This document shows, piece by piece, positions 33,646 to 45,570 of a DNA stretch of 64,000 nucleotides. The notes beneath the pieces are model-generated. The model was given only the letters and a program-made list of their open reading frames with translations. It was not told the origin of the DNA and made no database searches. Each line of letters opens with the position of its first letter. The first letter of the stretch is position 1. The position numbers and the translations under genes are program-made. The DNA is from Mactra quadrangularis (taxonomy: Eukaryota > Mollusca > Bivalvia > Venerida > Mactridae), in NCBI GenBank assembly GCA_025267735.1, contig CM046307.1, positions 55,423,395 to 55,487,394 of the forward strand, in the 5' to 3' direction.

Positions 33646-34161
33646 TTTATATGCTACACTTTGATACGATAACTTGGATTTAGAGCAGTGTGTTTTTAAA
33701 ATGTAATTCAAAGATGTTCACTTAGAACAGTCTGTTGCATAGGTCCAACAGGTCATGTGACATGTATCGATGATATGTATGGTCAAATAAGTTAGAACAG
33801 TCTAATTTGCAAGTCACATTGAATTTGTGGAGATAGAACAGAATGGTTTTGTTGTAATTTATTTATGAAGCTTTGTAACACCAATATAACATGCCAAGGA
33901 GATAGAACATCCCATTTCGGACCAAATTATGTATTTAACTTGTTTTTGGAAATTTTGGAGATAGAACATTACAGTTTTCAAGCGACGTAGTGTCAAACGC
34001 TGCATTAACTCATTAGTCTAAACCCAAGGCCTAATTACTTACCAGTGGTTGGTTGATTATTTCAGTTTCAGTAGCCCTGTGTCCCATCAGTACTATTAGC
34101 ACTTTGATTATACTGTAAAAGATAAAGCTATTGAATAGACATTTAGTTTTGTTTTTTGTTT

Positions 34162-34450
34162 TTGTTGGGTTTAACGCTGTTGCAACACATTGTATAGGTT
34201 ATATATAGGCAGTCAGTCAACCTTAGCTCACTGTTCTTGGAAAGGCTAAATCTCTGGATTTAGCTGTTAACCAACTACTTTTGTCAGTGACTGACAACTG
34301 CCCTATGCATAATTAAGAATCATTAGTAGAGGGGAGAATGGCCGTAGAAATAATTTCATGACCAAGCTCCACGAAAGTAATGCCCCCACCCGGGAATCGA
34401 ACCCACGACCCCTCGATCAGTAGACTTGCGTGCTACCAACTGAGCTAGCC
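34162..34450 (-). mobile_element. SINE-A, full-length copy
   Basis: Minus strand: GCTAGCTCAGTTGGTAGCAC (A box), GTGGGTTCGATTCCC (B box), then the family body, ending GTTAAACCCAACAAAAAC with an A-rich tail. Roughly 290 bp. Confidence 0.88.
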
Positions 34451-35378
34451 TTTAGACAGAATACTATAACATCACCAATGCAATCTCAGAACTAATCAAA
34501 TAGTTCTATTATAATAAATGTCTCAACTAATTATTTTATTGTTGTTTTGTAACCAATGGTTACCCAGTACTCTGTACTCATTATATCAAAACTAAAATGT
34601 CTCTGATAAATGGCAAATGTCAATAACTTATTGTTTTTATTGGAGACTTGCACTTATCCTATATTACAATACCCTATAAATCAATCTATATTGTTAAGAT
34701 AAAATGTTATTTCTGTTTCCTATTCACTTCTATTGTTGCTACATTGATGATGATTCTATAGATACAATGGAACATCAGTTATATTGTTTGACGTCTGCTT
34801 TCAATTTGTCGTCTGCTTATAATTTTGTCATCCTATTCAGATGTAGCAATTATCTTATTATGTTTTCATGGACAAATCAAGTGAAAATGTGGAGATTCAG
34901 TGGGTCAAGTCATCCATTCATATTAGTTTGTTAGTTTTTTTATACTCTCTAGCATGATAAAGCCCAAGACCAGCGAAATATTTTTTGACCAGTGAAAAAT
35001 ACTTATTGGGTGTTGCATATAGTCTGGCTTGTTGATAACTGATCTATTATAGGGCTCACCATTAAAGGTTGTCATATTGTTCCTGAGGACCTATTTTTGT
35101 ATTCAGGCAACTTGTTCCTGCTTGAAAAATTTGGTTTGACAATTAATATTTATAGCTTGTTGTACAATTGTCAACCTACTTAAAAATAATTTCGAGCCCT
35201 GCATTACTATGATTTAATAAATCATGCTTAAAGTGATATAGATAACTTCTTTCTGCTATTAAATGGGTTTCATAAGAGGTCTCTTGTATGGTGATTGCTA
35301 TTCGATTTTACCATAATCATCTCATAGTTGTAATTTGTAATGCTTGTGGTAGGGTGATCAACTGATATAGTCTGATTG

Positions 35379-35735
35379 TTATGCGTCAGTCCCATAAAAT
35401 CGTGGCTTGTTGCTGACCCGTATGTGCAGGCAGCCATTAGCCGTGGGAAGCCTTGCATATTAAGGTGACGGAACGCACATGGCACAAAACAACACACCAG
35501 TACGGAGCCGTAGCTGGAAGATATGCAAGTTTAATCTATATTCGGCCACAACTGAGCTCACAATTTGACTTTAAAACAGATATGTGTAACCATGGGTCAT
35601 CTTACCGACCCTGGTAAAAACGTAACAGGCCGTACTGGTACGCAAGAGTTCATACGAGTCCTTGCGGAGCTTGATCGCACGGCGCCTGTACGGTGCCCTC
35701 ACGGGTATTTTTATGTTTATGGGACTGTAGCTTTA
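35379..35735 (+). repeat. Dispersed repeat R3, copy 1
   Basis: Starts TTATGCGTCAGTCCCATAAAATCG and ends TTTATGTTTATGGGACTGTAGCTTTA, giving an inverted terminal motif CAGTCCCATAAA. The interior is GC-richer (GGTGACGGAACGCACATGGCAC, CGCACGGCGCCTGTACGGTGCCCTCACGG). Copies at 49503 and 61691 have the same orientation. Small open frames inside it are not genes. Confidence 0.75.
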
Positions 35736-35849
35736 GCTGGGCTGTAAAACCTCTAGCAATACTGATGTCAAATAGGGCATTTATTTATAAAATTTATTTT
35801 AGCTGGATTGTGAACCAAGTTCTTATAACTTTGATTAATCAATTTTGAG

Positions 35850-36010
35850 TGTGCTTTCTGGTACTCCAGTACTGAGCTAGTAGGAGAAAGTCTCTTGCTA
35901 AAGGAAACAACTTGGTAGGTTTTGAATGAGATTAGAATGATAACCCAGAACTGGCTATCCAATGATAACCAGTCCAACATCATAACGATTTGTCAGCCTC
36001 TTGGCAGGAT
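35850..36010 (-). mobile_element. tRNA-like SINE-E copy, degenerate
   Basis: Shares CTGGTACTCCAGTACTGAGCTAG, TTCTTGCT-like and TTTTGAATGAGATT with 37550-37725; the tRNA-like head is poorly preserved. Confidence 0.45.
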
Positions 36011-36401
36011 ATGCACATAATAAATACTAGATTGAAAGCTTAAGTATAGAGATCTAGCTAGGACTGTAATGTAGGGACCTTGTGTTAGATGAATGAGTGC
36101 CACAATACAAGTGTAAAATGGTAAATTTGGCATTAAGAACAAAACATTACGTTTCATTAGAATTGACATCTGGATCCACCCCTGTATTTATTGATGATTG
36201 ACTTTCATTAATTCTGTTGGTTGATTGTTAAATCTATCTTCAAACATATCTGTTACTGTTTCTTTATCAGTAAAATATTGTCATTAATTGTTTTGTGTTC
36301 TGTTGTTATTGTCAAGTAATTATAATAAGATAATAATAATTATAATAATATATGATCTACATGAAAGATAAGGAGCCATCCAATGTGTATAGCTGTTATT
36401 A

Positions 36402-36795
36402 TTGTAATCATCGCCATCATCATTATTATTATCATCATCATCACTATCATCATCATAACTATCATCATCATCACTATCATCATCATCACAATTATTTAAA
36501 TATAGTCATCATTATTATCACTATCATCATTATTATTATCATCACTATTAGTATCATTACCATTATTATCACTATCATCATTATTATTATCATCACTATT
36601 AGTATCATTACCATTATTATCACTATCATCATTATTATTATCATCACTATTAGTATCATTACCATTATTATCACTATCATCATTATTATTATCATCACTA
36701 TTAGTATCATTACCATTATTATCACTATCATCATTATTATCATCATCACTATTAGTATCATTACCATTATTAATATCATCATCATTTTTATCCAG
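36402..36795. repeat. Trinucleotide tract with 51-bp higher-order unit
   Basis: ATC/ATT trinucleotides from 36402; from about 36508 to 36775 they are organised into five near-identical 51-bp units, each with one CACTATTAGTATCATTACC. It is open in all three plus frames and in minus frames, which explains several repetitive open frames here. Confidence 0.9.
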
Positions 36796-37084
36796 AGGCA
36801 AGAAGGGGTTGTAAAGGTGTCATAATCTCCATGTAATGTTCTAAAAACATTCTAAAACATTTAACATTATAAATCGGCGTGATTATTTTTTCTTAGGGTA
36901 GCATGGGGAATCTTTTGTTCTGTCCCCAGTGGTATTGGTGTTTTATAGTGTAGTTTTTTTATACTTAAGCACATTTACAGACTTAACAGCTACCCCCCCC
37001 TCGGTCATCAGGCTACAGATATCTATTGATCAATCTCCTTTGGGAGTCTTTTACTCCGCTTAGTGCAGCTGCCAATTAGCACAA

Positions 37085-37252
37085 TGGAATTAATTGGCCC
37101 TCGCAGGTACCCTTTTACTTTTGGGTGGAGATCTTAAGCAATCGTAGGTAAATTTCTTACTCAATGAAATTAGCAGTGCCCCTAATGGGGTTCGAACCTG
37201 GGACCTCTCTATCCCTAAACACACGTCCTACCACTGGACCACTGCTCCTACA
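37085..37252 (-). mobile_element. SINE-C copy
   Basis: Minus strand: GAGCAGTGGTCCAGTGGTAGGAC (A box), CCAGGTTCGAACCCC (B box), then GAAATTTACCTACGATTG, as in the copy at 45946. Confidence 0.8.
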
Positions 37253-37323
37253 CAAGTGATAAAAGTTTTTAACTTTATTAATGATTGTGTATTTTAACTT
37301 ATAGTATATCTATATATTTTCAG

Positions 37324-37352
37324 AACCAACAGAAGTAGATCTGGATGATGTG
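37324..37352 (+). CDS. RGS22: RGS22-like coding exon 2 (29 nt micro-exon)
   Basis: TATATTTTCAG|AACC and GATGTG|GTAAGT bound 29 nt. With one base from exon 1a it reads EPTEVDLDDV, then enters exon 3 in phase. The acidic EP..E...ED pattern just ahead of ATDD corresponds to the N-terminus of vertebrate RGS22 as I recall it, which supports an exon this small. Confidence 0.7.
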
Positions 37353-37549
37353 GTAAGTTAACCTTGAAGTCTTAATGTAATATATGGTCACCTTTACATC
37401 CTATTTTCAACATTTTTCGGTTGTCCTATTTTTTTAGTTCATGCTTTTTACTAAGTACTTAAAGTAAATCCCATTGCCAATTGCTAACAAATGTTTATAC
37501 TAATTTATTTTAGCTCGTTTTTTTTAACAACTTCTCACAACTTAGATTT

Positions 37550-37725
37550 ATCACGTTCAAGTCCGCTTCCTGGTCCCACAGTACTGAGCAAGTTGGAAAA
37601 AATTTCTTGCTCAAGGAGACAAAGGGATATGTTTTGGATGAGATTTGAACCAATGCAGAGCTGGCTATCAAATAATTACAAGTCCAAAATCACAACCACT
37701 AGGCCACGCCCAACAACTGTTCTAC
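37550..37725 (-). mobile_element. tRNA-like SINE-E copy
   Basis: Minus strand: GGGCGTGGCCTAGTGGTTGTG (A box) and TGGTTCAAATCTCATCC (B box), then TTTCTTGCTCAAGG-like words reversed. Related to 35850-36010. Confidence 0.65.
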
Positions 37726-37978
37726 TTTATACAGAGGTAAGAGGGAGGATGGCTTCAGAAAATATTTCATGGCCAATTTCTAGGTCTCGAGAAAATCCTG
37801 GACAATAACTGCTCTGATACCTTAAATCTTCAGGTTGCAAAATTAGCTAACTGCTACTGTAGCCTCTCCAGTGAAATCTTGGTGAATTTTCTCTAGTCTC
37901 AAAATTAAATTATTGGTGGAGTCTTTAGCTAAATGCAATGTTCTTAAATAGTTATAAACACAAGTCAGTGCTTAGACC

Positions 37979-38110
37979 ACAACATATTTTTAATTTTGAC
38001 GGTTTTTACAAAAAATATATTTTTATTTCCTCATTCACTCATTAAAATTTGGTCAAACCGCTATATAAAGCAACATAAAGCAACTGAATTGAGATTTTTT
38101 TCTTTGCTCG
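37979..38110. mobile_element. MITE of the 24493 family, partial
   Basis: ACCACAACA..TTTTAATTTTGACGGTTTTTACAAAAAA and AAATTTGGTCAAACCGCTATATAAA match the 24493-24720 copy closely; the right arm is missing. Confidence 0.65.
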
Positions 38111-39361
38111 CATAAGGTCACAAACATGCTGTACATAACCTTGGTTAAAAAAAGTGTCTGTTCTGTTCTGTTCTGTTCAAAACAAATGTCTATATTTATT
38201 TTGTTAGTAGAAAGTGTTATTATCTTGATTATTAACAATGATAAGGCTGTTGACTAAAGGTAAAAGATTGATTCTACCAATGAACTTCTGACAGCTACAA
38301 TCTTCTTGTCAAGATCTTTGTGTGAATATATGACATCTTTCTGATTAAGGTTTCATACATTATATTGATTACATCATGTGTTTTTATTGACTATTTATGG
38401 TACTGTGTTCAATTCATAACTGATTTACCTAAAAGTTATTGGTAGTTGTATCTGTTTGATATTTTCATGGGAGGTCCAATGAAAAAAGGATGATTTCTTA
38501 TGTAATGGTTATTCTAATTAATAAGGGAGAATGGCAGGGTGCTGAACCGTGTCCTTTTTTCCCTTCCTGCCATTTTTACTCCCCCCCCCTACGCAGAAAT
38601 AGTTACTTTGAAACACTAACCTTCTTATAGTGAAAAAACACTGAAACATTACTTTGTTCAAAATTACGCACATTAATGTGACTTTACAATGAATCTTCTG
38701 CACTAATTTATTTTGCACCTGACCCAGTTGATAGTATGGCTTTTTTCTTGTGCAATGCAGAGAATTTAGAGCTATATATAATATTCAAATCACACAGAAT
38801 CAAATGGAATGGGAAAAATTAGTATTATATATTTTATACCCTATTTGAAGTTATTCATCTGAAATGGAAATCAACGAAAAACATATTTTTATTTACGTAA
38901 CTAGTTGTCAATGTAGATCATGTGATAATAGACCCTGTAATACCTGATTATTTCATTGCAAACTTGAATCTTACCTTTACTTTCTTTATAATGTCTTGGA
39001 AGTATGTTTATATTCATATATGTATAAAATTAAATTTAGTTTTCTCACTGTGAAATGTTCAAATACAAACGAAAAGAAAGTTATCAGATATGAAATAGGC
39101 CATAGTACTTGAAGAATGAATATTAATTGATCTATTAGAATTTAATTACCTTCTTGGTTTATATCCTAACAGATGTTAAAATGGGAATTAATGTAAACTA
39201 AACTAGTGAATGATATCTTTATAAAGCTTGGTAATTATTATAAGTAATGTTTGAACTATGATGTTGGAATGTACAACATTTATTTGGTCGTGAAATTTAT
39301 TTTGTTGGTTTTAGGTCATTTAAATATTTATTTCTTTGAGTTTGTCTGAATGGATGTACAG

Positions 39362-39531
39362 GCAGTCAACAATAGTCTATGAAATTAGTGGGTGTCCGGT
39401 TGCCTGGGACAACCAATTTTTAGTTTAGGCAACCAACAATGTCTTTTGGGCAACCAAAATTTCTGCTTGCTCTTAAAATGATCTGTTTGGACAACCTCTT
39501 TCATATCTTAATTTCGTAGACTGCAACAAGT
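39362..39531. mobile_element. MITE family M6, complete copy
   Basis: GCAGTCAACAATAGTCTATGAAATTAGTG at the left and TAATTTCGTAGACTGCAACA at the right are inverted. The interior has repeated CAACCA words (GGTTGCCTGGGACAACCAA, GGCAACCAACAATG). Confidence 0.65.
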
Positions 39532-40589
39532 TCTTATATTTATCTATATTTTGAGTTTACTCCTGTCTTTATACATATAATTATAATATTTTGTCCATCT
39601 TTCCTATATTTTTTTCAAGAAATTCAAAATTAAATTTTATTTGACTATATCGTGTAGAGATTGATTGTTTTTTATTTGTATTATTGAGTATTTTATCTAA
39701 CAGTCCTCTTCCAAAGAGGTGTTGCTGTCTCTTCAGTTTCTGTGGATATTGACAGACTTCAACTGGTCTCTGTCAGTTTTTGCTACAGTCAGAGATATGT
39801 GATTAAAACTGGTCACAAACATTGGTCTTTTATCTAAAATTCCTAAGAGGTCTTAAATTGATTGACTGACTACTGCCATGGTTGACTGAAAATGTGTAAC
39901 GGATGTAGCATTAAGCACCATAAATACCAAATATATGAATGAAAGACATAAGTTAAAGATATGTAATACTTCTACCAGGAATATACATGAGTTACTGATG
40001 AACATCTCAACTTTTACAGCCCTGGCCTCCTCTCCTAGTACAAAATCTAATTTGAACAAACTAGATTTTTACTAAGTTGTACAATTGCGAATACTTTACT
40101 TTTCTTAATTTATAAAAACAATTGATTCTATTACAGTTTATATGATCAGAAATCTATGTACATCTTGTATAAATCTTATTTTAAGATACCTCCAATCTTA
40201 ACACTTGAAGTAAGGTTGTTGACTTATATCATACATAGTCTGTGTTGCCAGTCTCAAGTCAAGCCTCTATCAGTTATATCTCTTATATTCTAACCTTATA
40301 CTACTCACTTTCCCTCATATTTCACGTCTTTGGGTTCTTTCATTTCAATAGTTATTGGTGCCGTATATGGCAGGATATAAGATTTTAAACATGGCTTGTT
40401 TAAACACTTCTCCATACTTTTATTTGTTTAGCTTTTCTGTCTGATAAAGAAATGATAATATATAGCTTGTGACTTTCTATTTAAGGGCAGGCCTAGCAGG
40501 AGGGCTGGAGGGTTAAAACATCCCCTTCAATATTCAAAATGCTCATGAAAGATGTTGAACTTAGGATTTATGTACAGTTATGTTTTGGA

Positions 40590-41178
40590 TAGGGTTTTAA
40601 AATAGGAAAAAAATCATAATCATTCATTGGAAATAATCGGACATCCCTTTTCGATCAATCATCGATTATATAATCGAAACACTTGCTCAAGGTTTTCCTT
40701 CAGGATTTCCGAAAATATATGACAATACGTTGCAGTGATTTAAGTGATTTTGTTTCATATAATAGAATATTAAATCATGCATAATCAATCTATAATTAGT
40801 GGTTTGGTGGCTGTTTATGTTTAATAATAAAATCAATTTTCGGACATTTTCAGAGCCCATACAGTATGAAAAAGGGGCTATATATTGTCCAATAATGGTG
40901 AATTTCGCGTTGCCGACCAAAAATATCAACACCAATGTCAATGATTTACAATTACAAAGTAGAAGTAAAAATGTACCCATCATGGTTTAATTAAGAAGAG
41001 TTTTATTCCCATGAAATGTTTTTTCTTTAGAAATGCTAATTAATTAAAACTTGAATGTCTCATTGTCAATAAAATGAATTACCAACATTAGCGATAATCG
41101 ATTATGAAATTTCATAATCAATTGTTTTTTATTGAAGTGATCAATTATCGATTATAATCGATCATCGTTTAATCCCTA
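40590..41178. mobile_element. hAT-like non-autonomous element, 8-bp TSD with one change
   Basis: Ends TAGGGTTTTAAAA..TTTAATCCCTA; flanks GTTTTGGA (40582-40589) and GTTTCGGA (41179-41186) differ at one base. ATAATCGATTAT words cluster near both ends. 589 bp, no transposase. Confidence 0.7.
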
Positions 41179-41179
41179 G

Positions 41180-41345
41180 TTTCGGAATAAAGACCTTTGT
41201 AGTTATAGCAAAATCATGCAAATTTTGACAATTTTTAAGTTCCAAATGCTTAATTTGAGAAAAAGGTCCCTTTATTAAGACCAACCCACTATTAAGACCA
41301 TTAAAACTATCAAGATGCTCCTTAAATAGTGGAACTCTGTCAACT
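41180..41345. mobile_element. MITE family M2, partial
   Basis: TCCCAAATGC-like, GGTCCCTTTATTAAGACC and GTGGAACTCTGTC correspond to the 48740-48996 copy. It directly abuts the hAT-like element. Confidence 0.5.
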
Positions 41346-41937
41346 ATCTCCTGACTTTGTTTGACAAATATTTCACTAGTCCTTAGCCTCCCCTTATCAA
41401 AATGTATGGCCTGTTCCTGCTACACAGGTATTGTAGTCATATATAATGGTAGAAGTGAGTTTTTCATTTTCACTTTTATGGGTAAACAAATATAATTATT
41501 TGAATGTATTATTTATGTATTGTATGGCTTTTATTATAAGTATTGAACCTCATACTGTCATAAAACTATCGTGAATTGAATGGCTGTACAACATTGTCCC
41601 ATGGCTACGTTATAAGTGAATTTAGGGTGAGAATACATTTTATGTATGAAATATTACGATATTTGAATAGTTTAATATATTATAATATTGGTTTAATAAA
41701 ACCGAAGGAAATCTAGGTAATTTATTGTATGAATACAACAAGTACCTTTATATTGATTCTTGATTGTACCAATATTTCATTGATATAATAAATATTCTCA
41801 TGATTATCGGGGTCTTTAGTCATGTGTTCTACAACAACAACAAATGAGATAGATGAAAACATGTTTTTTGTTGATTTTTTTCCTATTTCTTGACAAATAA
41901 TGAAATGACATCAAGTTGGGCATAAAATATTTGTTTC

Positions 41938-42117
41938 AGTACAACCTCTCTTGAGCAACGCCCACTGGGAGGGACTAAAGAGTGTTGCTGTTCAGAGGTT
42001 GTCGCTCTGCAGAGGTTAAATTTAATTAAAATTACACCTAAAGGAAATATCAAAAGAATTTGTTGAGCAGAGGATTTGTTCTGTAGAGGGTCGCTCTGCA
42101 GAGGTTATACTGTACCT
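41938..42117. mobile_element. MITE family M1 (CAGTACAACCTCT)
   Basis: CAGTACAACCTCTCTTGAGCAACGC at the left; GTCGCTCTGCAGAGGTTATACTG at the right. Internal GCTCTGCAGAGGTTAAAT and TTCTGTAGAGG repeats. Copies at 50307 and 63014. Confidence 0.7.
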
Positions 42118-42417
42118 TTCGTTTCCCTCTAAGAATCATAATTGATTCTGCGTTTTTTTATCATTAACCCTAAATTCTTGGGAAAATTGAATCAAACTGT
42201 TTATTAGAATGTGTGTAAAAAATTGTGCAGAGGACTGGAAGTAAACAATTACAAAACAGAAGCTATTTGCATTTTCAGTCAAAGAAATATGATAGTTATT
42301 TTACGCACTTAGTCTATTTGATTTTAATTTGATTATTTGGTTGCTGCAAGAATTAAAAATACGAGTGTTAGTTTATTTATATTTTGAAGTGTTTAGTAAT
42401 AACTAATTTGGGAGTTA

Positions 42418-42661
42418 TTGTTCGTTTTTTTCTCAACTGTCAAAACATGAATAATTTCACGGTGAATGAGTTTGTTAAAATTATTGTCGTAATACACCCA
42501 TGAGTTTCCGAAAGTGTATTATGATTGAGTAAAGCTTCTTATGCCCTATGACAAGTTTTAGTCAAGATACTTTTACTAAAAATTAGGCCGCCGGTACAAA
42601 AACAATGCATTCAGTCACCGTGAAATTATTCAAGCTTTGACAGTTGAGAAAAAACGGACAA
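42418..42661. mobile_element. 244-bp MITE with about 50-bp TIRs, TA-flanked
   Basis: TTGTTCGTTTTTTTCTCAAC..GAATAATTTCACGGTGAATGA and its complement at the right end, flanked by TA on both sides (42416-42417, 42662-42663). Fits a Tc1/mariner-type non-autonomous element. Confidence 0.85.
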
Positions 42662-43658
42662 TACACATGTAGATTTTATCTTGTTTTGTTAATATACTTA
42701 ACTTCCTGAATTAAAGTCAAATGTTGGTCTATTAATGAGATTTAACTCATTGATGTTGTCATTCTCATCCAAGGAATTTCACTTAACTTAAAGCTGATAA
42801 ATATTAGGCTTTTCTTACAATGTTTTGGATGAGGGGTGTATAAAATGACATTGGCTGCCTTAAAATCATAGCAAGTTTCAATTACATGTTCATGGTATAT
42901 GCTTCAGACCTATCACTAATTGCAACCTGGTTTGAGTATTTATTAAGTGATCTAGCGTGCAGTATTAACATTCAATTGATTGAAAGTCATTTTCATGTGA
43001 GTAATTAATACAGGATGTCATGATTTCTTTATCAACATTTTCCATGCCAAATTAAGGACTTTTTGTCTGGTTAGAAAAAAAGGATGTTTATTTTATCACA
43101 TTCACCCTGAAGCAATTAAAACTAAATGGCAAGGGTACAAATTGGCTTTTTAAAATTCTTTGTAAATTATTTGATTTCAGTAATGTCTTGCTTCTGTTAC
43201 TTTTATTATTCTTGAGTTGAAAGCCTTTTCATTTGTAAGAAATAAAAATTGAAAGGGAGATCACTCATGTTAATCTTAATTTACTGTCCATGAGGCTTAT
43301 CTCCCTTGACTTTTTATTTTTATTTTGAACTTTATTTGTCATCTTTCTGTTTTGATTGATATTGGTATTGAAAATGCATGTAGCTTAAGAATTATATTGG
43401 TAATCTAAGTACTGACTGCATTGTTATTAAGTTGAAAAAAATCCAAATTTTTAATGGGGTTTCTTCTGTGTCACTGTCAACACAAGTTTAATCATTTTAA
43501 TGAATTCTTAATTTATTTATTTTTTTATTTTTAATTTTAAACTTGATGTCATTAGTTAAAATAAATACAACCTTAGCTATGCATACATAATTCGTAATGG
43601 AGAAACTGACCACTAATTGAACATTGGTTAAAAAACTCACATTTTGGAGTTATATACC

Positions 43659-44887
43659 CAGGGACCAGGAAATTGCCGGTTTTTCAGTTTTCGGACCGAT
43701 TTTTTCATTTTGGACTGATTGAAATTTCAAAACCCTTAAAAAAGTCAGTCTGGGAAAACTCGCAAAATTTGACCTCAAATCTTTAATTTACCTAATTTTC
43801 AAGAAGATTTATTGATAAATTTTATTATACATCGATCAGTTGCATAAACACACTGTTTATTGTGGTAATATCCTACCAAATTGTCCCCAGGTTACACCAA
43901 GGACCCTGTATATATATCCATGGTTACAGGTATCATATGGGGTTGTCAACAGTGAAATTTTTTGATCGAGCTCAGCTAGGTAAGCTTGATTTGCACTCGA
44001 TTGATTTGAAGAACAGCAGAAGAATATGTTCTTACTTAATCGTGTCCATCGAACCAATTACATTTTTCAATCAGTCTGTTTGAAACCTGTTCACTTGTAA
44101 AAAACAATAATGTTTTATGAAGAATGTTTTTATGAATAATTAAAGAAAACAATTAATTACTTTTGTTGTCAATTCCTAATTGATGAATTTGTTGCATCTT
44201 TAATTTGTTTGACTTAATTCATGATTTATTTTACGTCTTCAATTGTGTGTAAATGATAAGAAATAATCTTAGGACATGTATCTACGTAATTTCTTATTAA
44301 TCGAAGGTACAGTTTTAGCAGGATTTAATATCCTTTTGTGTTAAACAAAACGGCTTGAACCATTGTGATGAGATGTCATACATTTTGGTGACCCGCACTA
44401 GATCATCACTTCGTATGAGACAAATTTTAATCTATGTTTGTAATGAAAAAACTTACCATTATTTTACGTTTTCCTTCTAAATTTAGCGAACGATGCTTAA
44501 GAATGCTAGACATCAACTTTGCGCATGGACCCGTTTTTGCGCATGCGCAGTTAAAATAATTTCCCCGTATGATAGAGTTTTTCAACAACATTAGAACTGG
44601 ATATTTTTCAAGTTCTGATTAATGAACAGACCAATGATTACGATTGTGGGGAGTAATTTTGGAATCCACGTTTTCATGCTAGATAGAAGTTAAGTTATGT
44701 CAAAATTTAAACAAACAATGCTAATGTATCGTATGTCTTCTTAATGAAGGGGAGCAAAAATAAGAACTAATATGGTCATGAGTAAAGTACAGTAAACGGT
44801 CTGGTTCGTACCGAACACGTTAAAACCTGTATCCGGTACCTCGGACTGCCCTGGACCGATTGACTTCGGCAAATTACCTGGTCCCTG
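43659..44887 (-). mobile_element. hAT-like non-autonomous element copy B, 8-bp TSD
   Basis: Inverted relative to copy A (26458-27813): GCGCATGCGC, GGACCCG and the CCGAAGTCAATCGGTCC end are mirrored. CAGGGACCAGG tips, exact duplication TATATACC at 43651-43658 and 44888-44895. 1,229 bp. Confidence 0.88.
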
Positions 44888-45275
44888 TATATACCTTATT
44901 TGTATTTCTAGCATTTTGCCTCAGAGCCGTGCCAGTAGCCTATGTCTATATCAGGTATATTATTCTTGTACCTTAAACAAGTACTAGTCGTTTATGAAAT
45001 TCCTTTACACATGAGCATTAATCATTAAACTTTTATTGTACATCCATTAGCAAAGTTAAATAATTAGTTTTAAACTCATATAGATTTTATTGATTTTCAT
45101 TTATTTAAGCATTTAAATGACCTTGTAAATACAAATGTTCATAATATTTTGATAAGTTCTGTCCATTCAATATGGACTAGTGGTATAAATCCTTTAGTTG
45201 TTGTTAAGTGTATGTTTGCTTTTAATGTTATCAAGTTCAAAACAATTTTGATGGGTCAGTGGGAAACTGTAGCAT

Positions 45276-45570
45276 GTTCAGTTACACAAAACGTTACATA
45301 ACGATACATTCGTAACTCCTTGGCCATTCGTTGCGAATGACCTAATCTAATACACAAATATGAGATCGTTAAGGCATTGAGTGATGTTTCAAAATTTATG
45401 GACTTAAAACGAAACATCACTCAATGCCTAAATGATCATATATTTGTTTACTTTAACACCGGTAGTTTCAATATAGCGTCTAAATATGTCCGAGATTATT
45501 CGCAGCGAATGGCCGAGGAGTTCGGAATGTATCGTTACGGAACGTTCTGTAACGTTCGCGGTAACTGAAC
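45276..45570. mobile_element. 295-bp foldback element
   Basis: Outer arms GTTCAGTTAC..AACGTTACATAACGATACATTCGTAACTCC and their complement at the right; inner arms AGGCATTGAGTGATGTTTC/GAAACATCACTCAATGCCT are perfect over 19 bp. The whole folds into one long hairpin. The 63-codon open frame inside is not a gene. Confidence 0.8.

Larger units (their letters stand above)
29048..33994 (-). mobile_element. Two-gene DNA transposon (F-box + DDE-like protein)
   Basis: Left end GACACTTAGTCGTCGCCTGAA.. and right end (reversed) GACACTACGTCGCTTGAA.. align over about 30 bp; the 26-bp part starting CGTCGC and ending TGTTCTA matches at about 21 positions. TAGAACA occurs at 29273, 29333, 29374, 33723, 33793, 33834, 33903 and 33962, and reversed at 29077. 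Between the ends lie two intact ORFs on the minus strand, with promoter-like motifs at 33620-33645. No clean target duplication was found, so the outermost bases are uncertain. Superfamily not identified. Confidence 0.72.
19502..37323 (+). other. RGS22-like intron 1 (large, repeat-filled)
   Basis: About 17.8 kb between donor GTGAGT and acceptor TTTTCAG. It contains the F-box/DDE transposon on the opposite strand, a hAT-like pair member, SINEs and MITEs listed separately. The stretches 19510-20775, 20940-21560, 22200-22640, 23090-23380, 23680-24490, 24930-26225, 28125-29045, 34455-35375 and 36010-36400 show nothing recognisable beyond AT-rich sequence. Confidence 0.5.

Noticed and set aside
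35565..35747. 60-codon frame repeated at 49688 and 61849 (TGTQEFIRVLAELDRTAP), as if a conserved small protein
   Set aside because: The nucleotide repeat R3 explains the similarity, and changes between copies are not codon-biased; a decayed coding origin cannot be excluded.
36352..36825. 157-codon plus-strand frame and two antisense frames rich in Ile/Thr/Ser or Asn/Asp
   Set aside because: Produced by the trinucleotide tract; all frames are open for the same reason.
45377..45568. 63-codon open frame
   Set aside because: Lies in the foldback element at 45276-45570.
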